Shown in pieces: positions 42,315 through 50,022 of a DNA stretch of 64,000 bases (the stretch's first letter is position 1; each line of letters opens with the position of its first letter). The DNA comes from Mesorhizobium sp. (lineage in GTDB: Bacteria; Pseudomonadota; Alphaproteobacteria; Rhizobiales; Rhizobiaceae): NCBI GenBank assembly GCA_004017535.1, contig SAJS01000001.1:310001-374000 (forward strand), written 5' to 3'. Below the pieces are notes generated by a model that saw nothing but the letters and a program-made list of their open reading frames with translations, was not told where the DNA came from and made no database searches. Made by a program: the position numbers and the translations under genes.

Positions 42315-42360
42315 ATCTCCCCCCTTGCGGGGGAGATGGCCGGCAGGCCAGAGGGGGGTG
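42315..42360. repeat. TCTCCCCC-TTGC-GGGGGAGA repeat arm
   Basis: Hairpin ATCTCCCCC / GGGGGAGAT with TTGC, followed by GGCCGGCAGGCCAGAGGGGGGTG. Same unit as the right end of the MITE-like element at 17991-18245. It lies between convergent genes and may act as a two-way terminator. Confidence 0.7.
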
Positions 42361-42393
42361 CTGTCCCGCCAACACAACAGATATGAGCAGCGA

Positions 42394-43896
42394 CTACTTC
42401 GCCGCTCCCGCCGCCTTCGTATCGATCAACCCATAACCAAAGTCATTGTCCCGCCCCTTTGGCCCGAGATCCTTGGCCGTTGCGGCCAGCGCCTTCTCGA
42501 TGTCGTCGGCCGAGCGGTCCGGCGAAGCATGGATCAGGTTGGCGATGGCGCCGGACACGATGGCTGCGGCGAAGGAGGTGCCGGTCACCACGTCCGAGCC
42601 GGCGCCGCTCGGCGCGACCATTTCCACACCCGGCGCCGAGATGAAGACATAGGCGCCGCGATTGGCCTGCGGCATCAGCCCATCCTTGGCGTCGGTCGCG
42701 GTCACCGCGATGACGCCGTCGAAGGCGGCCGGATAGCCATAGGGCGCCTTCGGGCCGTTGTTGCCGGCGGCCGCCACCAGCACCATGCCCAGTGCCCGCG
42801 CATTGCGGCAGGCGGTGCCGAGCAGGTCGTTCTTCGGACCGACGAAGCTCATATTGATGATGCGCACATTCTGCTCGGCCGCCCAATCGAGCGCCGACAG
42901 GATGACGTCCATTGTCGACTTGCCGCCCTCGAAGGCGCGCGCGTGATAGATCTTGGCGCCCGGCGCCATGCCTTCCAGCGGCCCGACGCCGGCGATCAGC
43001 CCGTCGACCGAGGTGCCGTGGTCGCGCTTCTCGATCGGCACGTTGGGCATGGCGTCATATTGGTCGGCAATGACGCCGGCGAGCGCTGGGTTGGTGTCGT
43101 CGATGCCGGTGTCGATGACGGCGACGCGCACATTCTCGCCGCTCGCCTGTTTCGAATCGAGTGCGATGCGGTCGAAGGCATAGTTCACGATGCCGGCCGC
43201 CTGTTGCAGCGTGTAAATGTGATTGGGCTCGCGCCGCTGCGTGCGGCCGTCGGCGGCAAGCTGCGCCAGCACCACGCCGACGGGCCGCCCGTCGGTGATG
43301 CCAAAGCGCACCAGCGTCGAGCCCAGCAGCCGCGACTGGCGCTGCGAGCGCACCTGCAGGCCGAAGGAATTGGCGATCTGCTGCACCACGCCGGCATCGC
43401 CGTCGACCGTCACCAGCACCTCGTCGGGCACGAAATCGCCGGCGATCGCGCGCGGCGGCTCGGCGAGGTTGAGGCCTTGCGGCACGGTGACCGGACCGCT
43501 CGGCGCCGGTGCGGGCGGCGGCGTGTTGCCGGAACCGTTCGATGACGATGCGCCGTTGGACGGCGCCGGTGTCTGCGGGGCAGCGCCTACCGGTGGGTTC
43601 GGAAAGAGATCGACGATCAGCGCCGGCAGGAACACCGCGCCGCCCGCAGTGCCTGGCGTTCCTTCGCCATTCTTGGCGCCGCCGTCCTTGTCGCAACCGG
43701 CACCGGCCGCCGTCGTGCGGTTCAGGCAGTCGACCTGCTTTTGCGTCAGGTTCGGATCATTGGTCTGCGCGAACGCAGGCGCGGCGGTAAAGGCCGCCGC
43801 CGCAAGGAGCGCCGCGCGAAGAATGATCCTTGGTCCCGACGCAATTCCGGACGGAAAACCGCGGCGCACTTTTCCTGGAATTGCGTTAGCCGCCAT
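42394..43896 (-). CDS. Exported subtilisin-like (S8) serine protease (500 aa)
   Basis: Secreted or periplasmic protease. The N-region contains residues encoded by an inserted palindromic repeat (NAIPGKVRRGFPSGIAS), followed by the hydrophobic signal ILRAALLAAAAFTAAPAFAQ. A Pro/Ser/Gly-rich linker occupies about residues 90-140 and a propeptide-like region about 150-235. The S8 domain has Asp262 (VAVIDTGID), His293 (DHGTSVDGL) and Ser441 (GTSFAAAIV), and the oxyanion Asn in AAGNNGP. The start overlaps the anti-sigma stop by 11 bp; GGAAGGAAACC is the ribosome site. Co-transcription with an ECF sigma/anti-sigma pair suggests stress-controlled expression. Confidence 0.92.
   Translation of the reverse strand: MAANAIPGKVRRGFPSGIASGPRIILRAALLAAAAFTAAPAFAQTNDPNLTQKQVDCLNRTTAAGAGCDKDGGAKNGEGTPGTAGGAVFLPALIVDLFPNPPVGAAPQTPAPSNGASSSNGSGNTPPPAPAPSGPVTVPQGLNLAEPPRAIAGDFVPDEVLVTVDGDAGVVQQIANSFGLQVRSQRQSRLLGSTLVRFGITDGRPVGVVLAQLAADGRTQRREPNHIYTLQQAAGIVNYAFDRIALDSKQASGENVRVAVIDTGIDDTNPALAGVIADQYDAMPNVPIEKRDHGTSVDGLIAGVGPLEGMAPGAKIYHARAFEGGKSTMDVILSALDWAAEQNVRIINMSFVGPKNDLLGTACRNARALGMVLVAAAGNNGPKAPYGYPAAFDGVIAVTATDAKDGLMPQANRGAYVFISAPGVEMVAPSGAGSDVVTGTSFAAAIVSGAIANLIHASPDRSADDIEKALAATAKDLGPKGRDNDFGYGLIDTKAAGAAK
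43841..43884. repeat. 44-bp palindromic repeat inside the S8 protease coding sequence
   Basis: GCAATTCC ... GGAATTGC terminal arms with a GGACGGAAAACC / TTTTCC core. It is exactly the reverse complement of 63623-63666. It is translated in frame, supplying about 15 residues near the N-terminus of the protease. Confidence 0.85.
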
Positions 43897-44551
43897 CGGC
43901 CGGTTTCCTTCCCTGGATCACAGTATCCGCGAAAGGCTGGGCGGCAACAAGGCCGACGAGCCTGTCGTAATCGGCCGCCGTGCCGGCCGGGATCGTCAGG
44001 TGGAACACGCCGTCGGCGGTCGGGCCGCCGGCGATCTTCAACCCGTTCTGGCCGAGGAAGACGGCGATATCAGCCATCTTGGCATCCGGCTTGAACTTGA
44101 CCAGCGCGAAAGGCAGCTTCGCCAGATCGTCCTCGGTGCCGGCCACCTCGAAATCGTTGCCCTTGCCGCCCGGCCGTTCGAAGGACTGCACGACGACCAG
44201 CGCCAGCAGCGCAGCGGCCGCCGCCCAGGCGACGCCGGCCGGTATTGCCGTCACCCGGCCGAACACTTTCGCCAGCCAGGATTGGCCGGGCGCGCGCACC
44301 GGGCCGGCCTCGGCGTCGAGCGCCCTGGTAAAACGGCTGAGCGCATCGGCCGGCGGGCGGATCGCCTCGTTGGCGGCGGCAGTACCGGAGAATTCGGCTT
44401 CCGCTTCGCCAAGCGCGGCCATCGCCGCCGGATCGGTGGCCAGCCACTCCTCGACGGCCTCCAGCTCAGCGCCTTCCAGCGAGCCGTTCAGGTAGAACGG
44501 CAGCAGCGTCTCCATCTCGTCGCGGCGCGACATCTTTTCAGCGGCGCTCAT
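43886..44551 (-). CDS. Anti-sigma factor, single-pass, without zinc motif (221 aa)
   Basis: Predicted membrane-anchored antagonist of the ECF sigma factor encoded just upstream (overlap ATGA, 44548-44551). The N-terminal 60 residues (ETLLPFYLNGSLEGAELEAVEEWLATDP) match the anti-sigma domain; a single membrane helix VAWAAAAALLALVVVQSF lies at about 120-138. The C-terminal 80 residues should be periplasmic. The HxxxCxxC zinc motif of ZAS-type anti-sigmas is absent, and the protein contains no cysteine. Release of the sigma factor might therefore rely on proteolysis or on ligand binding, not a thiol switch; this is inference. Confidence 0.85.
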   Translation of the reverse strand: MSAAEKMSRRDEMETLLPFYLNGSLEGAELEAVEEWLATDPAAMAALGEAEAEFSGTAAANEAIRPPADALSRFTRALDAEAGPVRAPGQSWLAKVFGRVTAIPAGVAWAAAAALLALVVVQSFERPGGKGNDFEVAGTEDDLAKLPFALVKFKPDAKMADIAVFLGQNGLKIAGGPTADGVFHLTIPAGTAADYDRLVGLVAAQPFADTVIQGRKPADGG

Positions 44552-45114
44552 GGCCACCCCCTGTCGTAACCGGCGGCCTTGAGGGCTTCGCCGAGTTTCT
44601 TGCGGGCGTAGAACATCCTGGTCTTGACGGTCGCGACCGGAATGCCGAGCACCTCGCCGATCTCGGTCACCGACTGGCAATGGTAGTAGGCAAGGTCGAT
44701 CACCGTGCGGTGTTCTTCCGGCAAGGCATCGACGAAACGGCGCAAGGCGGCGGCCTTGTCTTCCTTCATGGTGACGACTTCCGGCGTGTCGGCGCTGTCG
44801 GGGACCTGCGCCGCGTCATCGTCGTCGATCCAGTCTTCCTTCTTCTTGCGCAGCGAAGACAGCGCCTTGAAGCGGGCGATGCCGAGCAGCCAGGTCGAAA
44901 CTTCAGAGCGGCCCTCGAAGCCGGGCGCCTGCTTCCACAGCTCCAGAAAAACCTCGTTTGCGATATCGTCGGCCATCATTTCCGATCCCGTCTGGCGCGC
45001 CACGAAGCGGTAGATCCGCGCATGGTGACGCATGAACAGGAGCCGAACGGCGGCCCGGTCGCCCTTCGCGACCCGGTCTACAAGCGCGCGATCGGTTTCC
45101 GTCGCCGCATTCAT
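44548..45114 (-). CDS. ECF sigma factor (188 aa)
   Basis: Group IV (extracytoplasmic function) RNA polymerase sigma subunit. Region 2 is at about residues 8-80 (LVDRVAKGDRAAVRLLFMRHHARIYRFVARQTGSEMMADDIANEVFLELWKQA) and region 4 at about 125-175 (LPEEHRTVIDLAYYHCQSVTEIGEVLGIPVATVKTRMFYARKKL). A negatively charged linker (EDWIDDDDAAQVPD) joins them. The ATG at 45114 lacks a ribosome site; a GTG at 45174 sits almost on a GGAGG and would add 20 residues, so the start is unsettled. First gene of the sigma/anti-sigma/S8 protease operon. Confidence 0.93.
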   Translation of the reverse strand: MNAATETDRALVDRVAKGDRAAVRLLFMRHHARIYRFVARQTGSEMMADDIANEVFLELWKQAPGFEGRSEVSTWLLGIARFKALSSLRKKKEDWIDDDDAAQVPDSADTPEVVTMKEDKAAALRRFVDALPEEHRTVIDLAYYHCQSVTEIGEVLGIPVATVKTRMFYARKKLGEALKAAGYDRGWP

Positions 45115-45230
45115 GGCCGGTCGAGCCGCCTGGCTCCTCGAAGGTTCGTCGCTGATCGGTCCAAAAAGGTTCACCCTCCGCCAAGGATTTTTCGGAGGCT
45201 AACCGAAGAGCGGGGAGGTTGCCAGAGTGT

Positions 45231-45349
45231 CACCTTCTCCCCGTCACTATACGAGGAGAAGGTGCCGGCAGGCGGATGAGGGGCGGCGCCGACGTTCGCA
45301 TTTGTCGATGTTAGCGCTACCCTCTCCCCGTACAGTGACGAGAGAGGAG
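45231..45349. repeat. CTTCTCCCCGT-type repeat upstream of the sigma operon
   Basis: CACCTTCTCC / GGAGAAGGTG hairpin at 45231-45264, then GCCGGCAGGCGGATGAGGGGC, and a second, inverted relative (CCCTCTCCCCGTAC...AGAGAGG) near 45320-45348. A typical rhizobial intergenic repeat. It occupies the region that should hold the sigma-operon promoter. Confidence 0.65.
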
Positions 45350-45372
45350 GCGCGAGTGCCGTGCCCGCCGTC

Positions 45373-46212
45373 TTATTCGAGGAAAGGCTTCGCCTTCATC
45401 GTCGACGGTATCGCCACGCCAAGCCGGCTCAGCACCGTCGGCGCGAGCTGCAGCTGGTCGAGCAGCGTATCGGCTTCGGGGCCTTTCGCGGGCCCGAAAT
45501 AATAGAGCGCGAAATCCTGCATCTCGTCGTCATGGCCGCCATGGTGGCCGCGGTCGGTCTGGCCATGGTCGGCCGTCACGATCACTTCATAGCCGGCTTC
45601 GCGCCATTGCGGCAGGAAGGCGGCGAGCATCCCGTCCATGGCGTAGCAGGCATGGTCCATCTCGATGCAGTCATGGCCGAAGCGATGGCCCATCGAATCC
45701 AGCGTGCAGGTGTGCAGGATGCCGTAGTCGATGCGGTGGCGCTTCATCAGCATGGTCAGCGTCGCGAACAGGTCGACGTCGCTCGGCGTCATCTGGTTCT
45801 TGAGATTGTAGCCGGTCATGGTGTGGAAGCGGCCATGCGTGATCGGCCCGCCTGGGTCGTCGAACTCCATGTCCTCGACAAGGTCGAACGGATACGAGCG
45901 GAAGAATTCCGACCAATAGGAATGGGTCACCGCGCCAGTCTTGCCGCCGGCCTCCCTGACCTCCGAAAAGATGTCCGGCCGCCTGACGCGAAAGCGGTTC
46001 TCGTTGGAAAGGATGCCATGCACCTGCGGCGTGACGCCGGTGTGGATCGAGGCGTAGCAGCAGGCCGAAGTCGACGGCAGCACCGAGCGCATCTTCCACA
46101 CCTGCGCCTCGCCCGATTGCACCCAGCCCTCGAGATTGCCCATCAGCCGGCGCCAGTTTCGGTAGGGCACGCCGTCGAGGATGATGAGCAGCAGTTTGGA
46201 ATTGAGCGGCAC
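45373..46212 (-). CDS. Alkaline phosphatase superfamily phosphodiesterase (279 aa)
   Basis: Metal-dependent phosphodiesterase/nucleotide pyrophosphatase-type hydrolase. LLLIILDGVPYRN gives the first metal Asp; SVLPSTSACCYASIHTGVTPQVHGI contains the Ser/Thr nucleophile region; LHTCTLDSMGHRFGHD and VIVTADHGQTDRGHHGG supply the remaining Asp/His ligands. No signal peptide is evident, so it appears cytosolic, unlike many NPPs. The initiator is GTG at 46212 with AGGGACG upstream. Substrate unknown. Same strand as, and downstream of, the Dpp-type transporter. Confidence 0.85.
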   Translation of the reverse strand: MPLNSKLLLIILDGVPYRNWRRLMGNLEGWVQSGEAQVWKMRSVLPSTSACCYASIHTGVTPQVHGILSNENRFRVRRPDIFSEVREAGGKTGAVTHSYWSEFFRSYPFDLVEDMEFDDPGGPITHGRFHTMTGYNLKNQMTPSDVDLFATLTMLMKRHRIDYGILHTCTLDSMGHRFGHDCIEMDHACYAMDGMLAAFLPQWREAGYEVIVTADHGQTDRGHHGGHDDEMQDFALYYFGPAKGPEADTLLDQLQLAPTVLSRLGVAIPSTMKAKPFLE

Positions 46213-46404
46213 GGAACGTCCCTGTGATTGTTCTTCGAAACAAAAGCGCCGCGTGTCGCGCGGACAGGCGGCACGCTTGTCTAGGATTAGCCCCAGATGA
46301 AGCGTTCAGCCAGCACTGGTTGGGGGCGCAGCCGGCCGCATTGCAGCCGCATGACAATGGCCGGCCGGGTGCCGCTTTTGAGGTGGGCCTCTCTTTGTTT
46401 TGAC

Positions 46405-46446
46405 GCAATTCCGGACGGAAGTCGCTTCACACGTTCTTGGAATTGC
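46405..46446. repeat. 42-bp relative of the GCAATTCC palindrome
   Basis: GCAATTCCGGACGGAAG... GGAATTGC, with a diverged centre compared with 43841-43884 and 63623-63666. It starts 1 bp past the stop of the ABC ATPase gene and could act as its 3' end structure. Confidence 0.75.
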
Positions 46447-46447
46447 T

Positions 46448-48103
46448 TCAGTTTCCGGCGCTCTCCATGCGCCGGCCCTTGATCGCCTTCTCCAGCCAGC
46501 CGATCTCCATCTCCGGCACGGAGGAGAGCAGCAGGTCCGTATAGGCGTCGAAAGGCGGCGTCAGCACCTTGCTCTTGGAGCCGTAGCGCACCACCTCGCC
46601 GCGATACATGACAGCGATCGAATCGGCGATCGACTTCACCGTCGCCAGGTCATGGGTGATGAACAGATAGGCGACCTTTTCGTGCTGCTGCAGGTTGAGC
46701 AGCAGCTTGAGGATGCCGTGAGCGACCAGCGGATCCAGCGCCGAGGTCACCTCGTCGCAAATAATCAGCTTCGGCTTGGCGGCAAGCGAACGGGCGATGC
46801 AGACGCGCTGCTTCTGGCCGCCGGAAAGCTCGGCCGGATAGCGATCGACGAAACCCTTGCCCATCTCGATCTCGTCGAGCAGTTCGGCGACACGCTTGTC
46901 GCGCTCGCGGCCCTTCATGCCGAAATAGAACTCCAGCGGCCGGCCGATGATGGTGCCCACCGTCTGGCGCGGGTTCATCGCCACGTCGGCCATCTGGTAG
47001 ATCATCTGCAGCTGGCGCAGATCCTCCTTCGGCCGGTCGGCCAGCCTGTTGGCGAGCGGCCTGCCGTCGAAGGTGACGGTGCCCTCCTCGGGCGGCAGAA
47101 GGCCAGTGATGGCACGTGCCAGCGTCGACTTGCCGGAGCCGCTCTCGCCGACCACCGCCAGCGTCTGCCCCGGATAGATGTCGACAGAGACGTTCTTCAG
47201 CACCTTCACATGGCCGCCGCCATAGGCGGCCGTGACATTCTTCACCGACAGAAAGGGCGTCGTGCCGGGCTGCTGTTCCTTGTGCTCGATCTCATGCACC
47301 GAAACCAGCGCGTTGGTGTATTCCTGGCGCGGCTCCTTGATGATCTGCCGCGTGCCGCCCCATTCCACCAGACGGCCATGGCGCAGCACCATGATCTCGT
47401 CCGACACCTGGGCGACGACCGCAAGGTCATGCGTGATGTAGAGGGCCGCCACATGCGTGTCGCGGATGGCGTCCTTGATCGCCGCCAGCACGTCGATCTG
47501 CGTCGTCACGTCGAGCGCCGTGGTCGGCTCGTCGAAGACGATGAGGTCCGGCTCCGAGCACAGCGCCATGGCCGTCATCACGCGCTGCAGCTGACCGCCG
47601 GAAACCTGGTGCGGGTAGCGCTCGCCGATCGTCTCGGGATTAGGCAGGCTGAGCTTCTTGAACAGCGCGACGGCGCGTTTCTCGGCTTCGGCGCGGGTCG
47701 CGGTGCCGTGCAGCATGGCCGCCTCGACCACCTGGTCGATCAGCTTGTGCGCCGGGTTGAAGGCGGCGGCAGCCGACTGCGCGACATAGCACACCTCGCG
47801 TCCGCGCAGCGCCCGCACGCCTTTCGGTCCGACTTTCAGTATGTCGCGTCCATTGAGGATCACCTCGCCGCCGGTGATGCGCACGCCGCCGCGCCCATAG
47901 GCCATGGACGACAGGCCAATGGTCGATTTGCCGGCGCCGGATTCGCCGATCAGCCCCAGCACCTTGCCCTTCTCAAGCGTCAGCGAGACATCGTGGACCA
48001 GCGTGATCGTCTTTGGCGCTTCGCCCGGCGGGTAGACCGTCGCCTCGATGCGCAGGTTGCGGATATCGAGGAGCTTGCCTGAATTTGCCTTGGTGTCGGC
48101 CAT
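46448..48103 (-). CDS. Fused DppDF-type dipeptide ABC ATPase (551 aa)
   Basis: Both nucleotide-binding domains of a peptide/nickel/opine-type importer on one chain. First domain (residues about 10-265): Walker A GESGAGKST, signature VSGGQLQRV, Walker B LIVFDEPTTALD, switch His ITHDLAVV. Second domain (about 285-545): GESGSGKSTLARAITGLL, LSGGQKQRVCIARS, LIICDEVTSALD, ITHDLATV. The start overlaps the stop of the permease gene (TGATG) with GGAGGG upstream. The organisation matches DppD and DppF joined. Cargo cannot be told from the ATPase. Confidence 0.93.
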   Translation of the reverse strand: MADTKANSGKLLDIRNLRIEATVYPPGEAPKTITLVHDVSLTLEKGKVLGLIGESGAGKSTIGLSSMAYGRGGVRITGGEVILNGRDILKVGPKGVRALRGREVCYVAQSAAAAFNPAHKLIDQVVEAAMLHGTATRAEAEKRAVALFKKLSLPNPETIGERYPHQVSGGQLQRVMTAMALCSEPDLIVFDEPTTALDVTTQIDVLAAIKDAIRDTHVAALYITHDLAVVAQVSDEIMVLRHGRLVEWGGTRQIIKEPRQEYTNALVSVHEIEHKEQQPGTTPFLSVKNVTAAYGGGHVKVLKNVSVDIYPGQTLAVVGESGSGKSTLARAITGLLPPEEGTVTFDGRPLANRLADRPKEDLRQLQMIYQMADVAMNPRQTVGTIIGRPLEFYFGMKGRERDKRVAELLDEIEMGKGFVDRYPAELSGGQKQRVCIARSLAAKPKLIICDEVTSALDPLVAHGILKLLLNLQQHEKVAYLFITHDLATVKSIADSIAVMYRGEVVRYGSKSKVLTPPFDAYTDLLLSSVPEMEIGWLEKAIKGRRMESAGN

Positions 48104-48924
48104 CAGCCGCGCCCTCCCTTCAGGCTCGTCGTGCGGTTGAGCACCCAGTCGGCGACGAGGTTGACCGAGATTGCCAGCACCGCGATCGCCGCGGCTGGGA
48201 TCAGCGCCGCCGGAATGCCGAAGACGATTCCGTCCTTGTTCTCCTTGACCATGCCTCCCCAATCCGAATCCGGCGGCTGCACGCCGAGGCCGAGGAAGGA
48301 CAGCGCCGACAGGAAGAGCACCGCAAAGATGAAGCGCACCCCGAGCTCCGCCACCAGCGGCGACAGCGCATTGGGCAGGATTTCACGAAAGATGATCCAG
48401 GCCTTGCCTTCGCCGCGCAGCTTCGCCGCCTCGACGAAGTCCATGACGTTGATGTCGACGGCGACGGCGCGCGACAGGCGGTAGACGCGTGTGGAATCCA
48501 GGATGCCCATGACCAGGATCAGCGTCAGCGTGTTGGTCGGCAGCACCGACAGCACGACGAGGCCGAAGATCAGCGTCGGGATCGACATCAGAAGGTCGAC
48601 GAAGCGCGACAGCAGCGTGTCGAACCAGCCGCCGAAGACAGCCGCCGTGAAGCCGAGGATCGAGCCCAGCGAGAAGGACAGCGCGGTCGCCGCCACCGCG
48701 ATCTCCATGGTGATGCGCGCGCCATAGATCATGCGCGAGATGAGGTCGCGGCCGAGATTGTCGGTGCCCAGCCAATGAGCGGCCGACATCGGCTCCCAAA
48801 CGTCACCCACGATCTCGCCATTGCCGTGCGGCGCAACCCAGGGCGCGAAGATAGCGCAGAACGCGAAAGCGCCGGTCAGGATCAGTCCGATCCAGGCGGT
48901 GACTGGGATTTGTCGTAGCGCCAT
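48103..48924 (-). CDS. Dipeptide-type ABC permease, DppC-like (273 aa)
   Basis: Inner-membrane permease. N-terminal membrane helix (AWIGLILTGAFAFCAIFAPWVAP), then the OppC/DppC signature LGTDNLGRDLISRMIYGARI and the EAA loop DFVEAAKLRGEGKAWIIFREILPNALSP. About six hydrophobic segments. The stop overlaps the ATPase start by one base; a GGGGGAAC ribosome site precedes ATG 48924. Confidence 0.93.
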   Translation of the reverse strand: MALRQIPVTAWIGLILTGAFAFCAIFAPWVAPHGNGEIVGDVWEPMSAAHWLGTDNLGRDLISRMIYGARITMEIAVAATALSFSLGSILGFTAAVFGGWFDTLLSRFVDLLMSIPTLIFGLVVLSVLPTNTLTLILVMGILDSTRVYRLSRAVAVDINVMDFVEAAKLRGEGKAWIIFREILPNALSPLVAELGVRFIFAVLFLSALSFLGLGVQPPDSDWGGMVKENKDGIVFGIPAALIPAAAIAVLAISVNLVADWVLNRTTSLKGGRG

Positions 48925-48964
48925 TCGCTTCAGTTCCCCCTCTGGTCGTCTTGCATCCGGCCCG

Positions 48965-49924
48965 TCATTTCGGATGCCTCAGCCGCGGATTGGCCACGAT
49001 GGCGGCGATGTCAGCGATGATGTTGAGCGTGATGTAGACCGCGGCGAAGATCAGGCCGACCGCCTGCACCACGGGCACGTCGCGTTTGGCGACATGGTCG
49101 ACCAGATATTGTCCCATGCCCGGATAGACGAAGATCACCTCCACCACGACGACGCCGACGATGAGATAGGCGAGGTTGAGCATGACGACGTTGACGACGG
49201 GCGCGATCGCGTTCGGAAAAGCATGCTTGCGGATGATGTCGAAGGGTTTCAGCCCCTTGAGCTCGGCCGTCTCGATATAGGCCGACTGCATGACGTTGAG
49301 GATCGCTGCGCGCGTCATGCGCATCATATGGGCGAGCACCACCAGGGTGAGCGCGGTGGCCGGCAGCACCACGGCCTGCAGCCTTTCGAGGAAAGGGGTG
49401 GAATCATCCACCGTCGAGATGCTCGGGAAGATCTGCCAGTGCACCGCAAACACGAAGATCAGCACATAGCCGATGAAGAATTCCGGGAACGATGTCGAGG
49501 CCAGCGCCAGGCCGGAAATCAGCTTGTCGACGAAGCCGTTGCGGTAGCGTACCGCGATCAGCCCGAGGACGACCGCCAGCGGCACCGCGACGATCGCCGC
49601 GCAGGCGGCCAGGAAAAGCGTGTTCTTCAGCCGGGTGCCGATCGAGCTTGCAATGTCGAGCCCGCTCGACTGTGCCGTGCCGAAATCGCCATGCAGGATG
49701 CCCCACAGCCAGTGCATGTAGCGCAGCCATGCCGGGTCGTTGAGCCCGAGTTGCTCGCGCAGGTTCGCCAGCGCCTCCGGCGTCGCCGACTGGCCGAGGA
49801 TCGCTTGGGCGACGTCGCCCGGCAGAATCTGCGTGCCGGCGAAGATCAGCACCGAAACGGCGAACAGAAGAACCAGGCCCAGCAAGATGCGCTGAGCGAC
49901 CAGTCTCAGGATCGGAGACGACAT
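48965..49924 (-). CDS. Dipeptide-type ABC permease, DppB-like (319 aa)
   Basis: Inner-membrane permease of the OppB/DppB class. First helix (RILLGLVLLFAVSVLIFAGTQIL), LGLNDPAWLRYMHWLWGILHGDFGTAQ after it, and the EAA loop YIETAELKGLKPFDIIRKHAFPNAIAP. Located 98 bp after the binding-protein gene; the gap contains a strong hairpin. DppC follows after 40 bp. Confidence 0.93.
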   Translation of the reverse strand: MSSPILRLVAQRILLGLVLLFAVSVLIFAGTQILPGDVAQAILGQSATPEALANLREQLGLNDPAWLRYMHWLWGILHGDFGTAQSSGLDIASSIGTRLKNTLFLAACAAIVAVPLAVVLGLIAVRYRNGFVDKLISGLALASTSFPEFFIGYVLIFVFAVHWQIFPSISTVDDSTPFLERLQAVVLPATALTLVVLAHMMRMTRAAILNVMQSAYIETAELKGLKPFDIIRKHAFPNAIAPVVNVVMLNLAYLIVGVVVVEVIFVYPGMGQYLVDHVAKRDVPVVQAVGLIFAAVYITLNIIADIAAIVANPRLRHPK

Positions 49925-49984
49925 CGGCTACCTGCAATGGTGAAGAAAGGACGGTGCCCGCCTTTCAGGCAGGCCATGAAAGCC

Positions 49985-50012
49985 GGAAGGGCCGGCTCGC
50001 GCCGGCCCTTCC
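49985..50012. terminator. Hairpin between the binding-protein and permease genes
   Basis: GGAAGGGCCGGC-TCGC-GCCGGCCCTTCC, a perfect 12-bp stem, 10 bp past the binding-protein stop. The minus-strand tail (GGCTTTC) is not a real U-run, so a 3' stabiliser or partial terminator is more likely than a full stop. Confidence 0.6.
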
Positions 50013-50022
50013 TTATCCTTCG

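Noticed and set aside
44548..45174. GTG start for the ECF sigma factor at 45174
   Set aside because: GGAGG lies almost directly on the GTG, leaving no proper spacing, and the extra 20 residues do not resemble sigma region 2. Kept as a possibility only.
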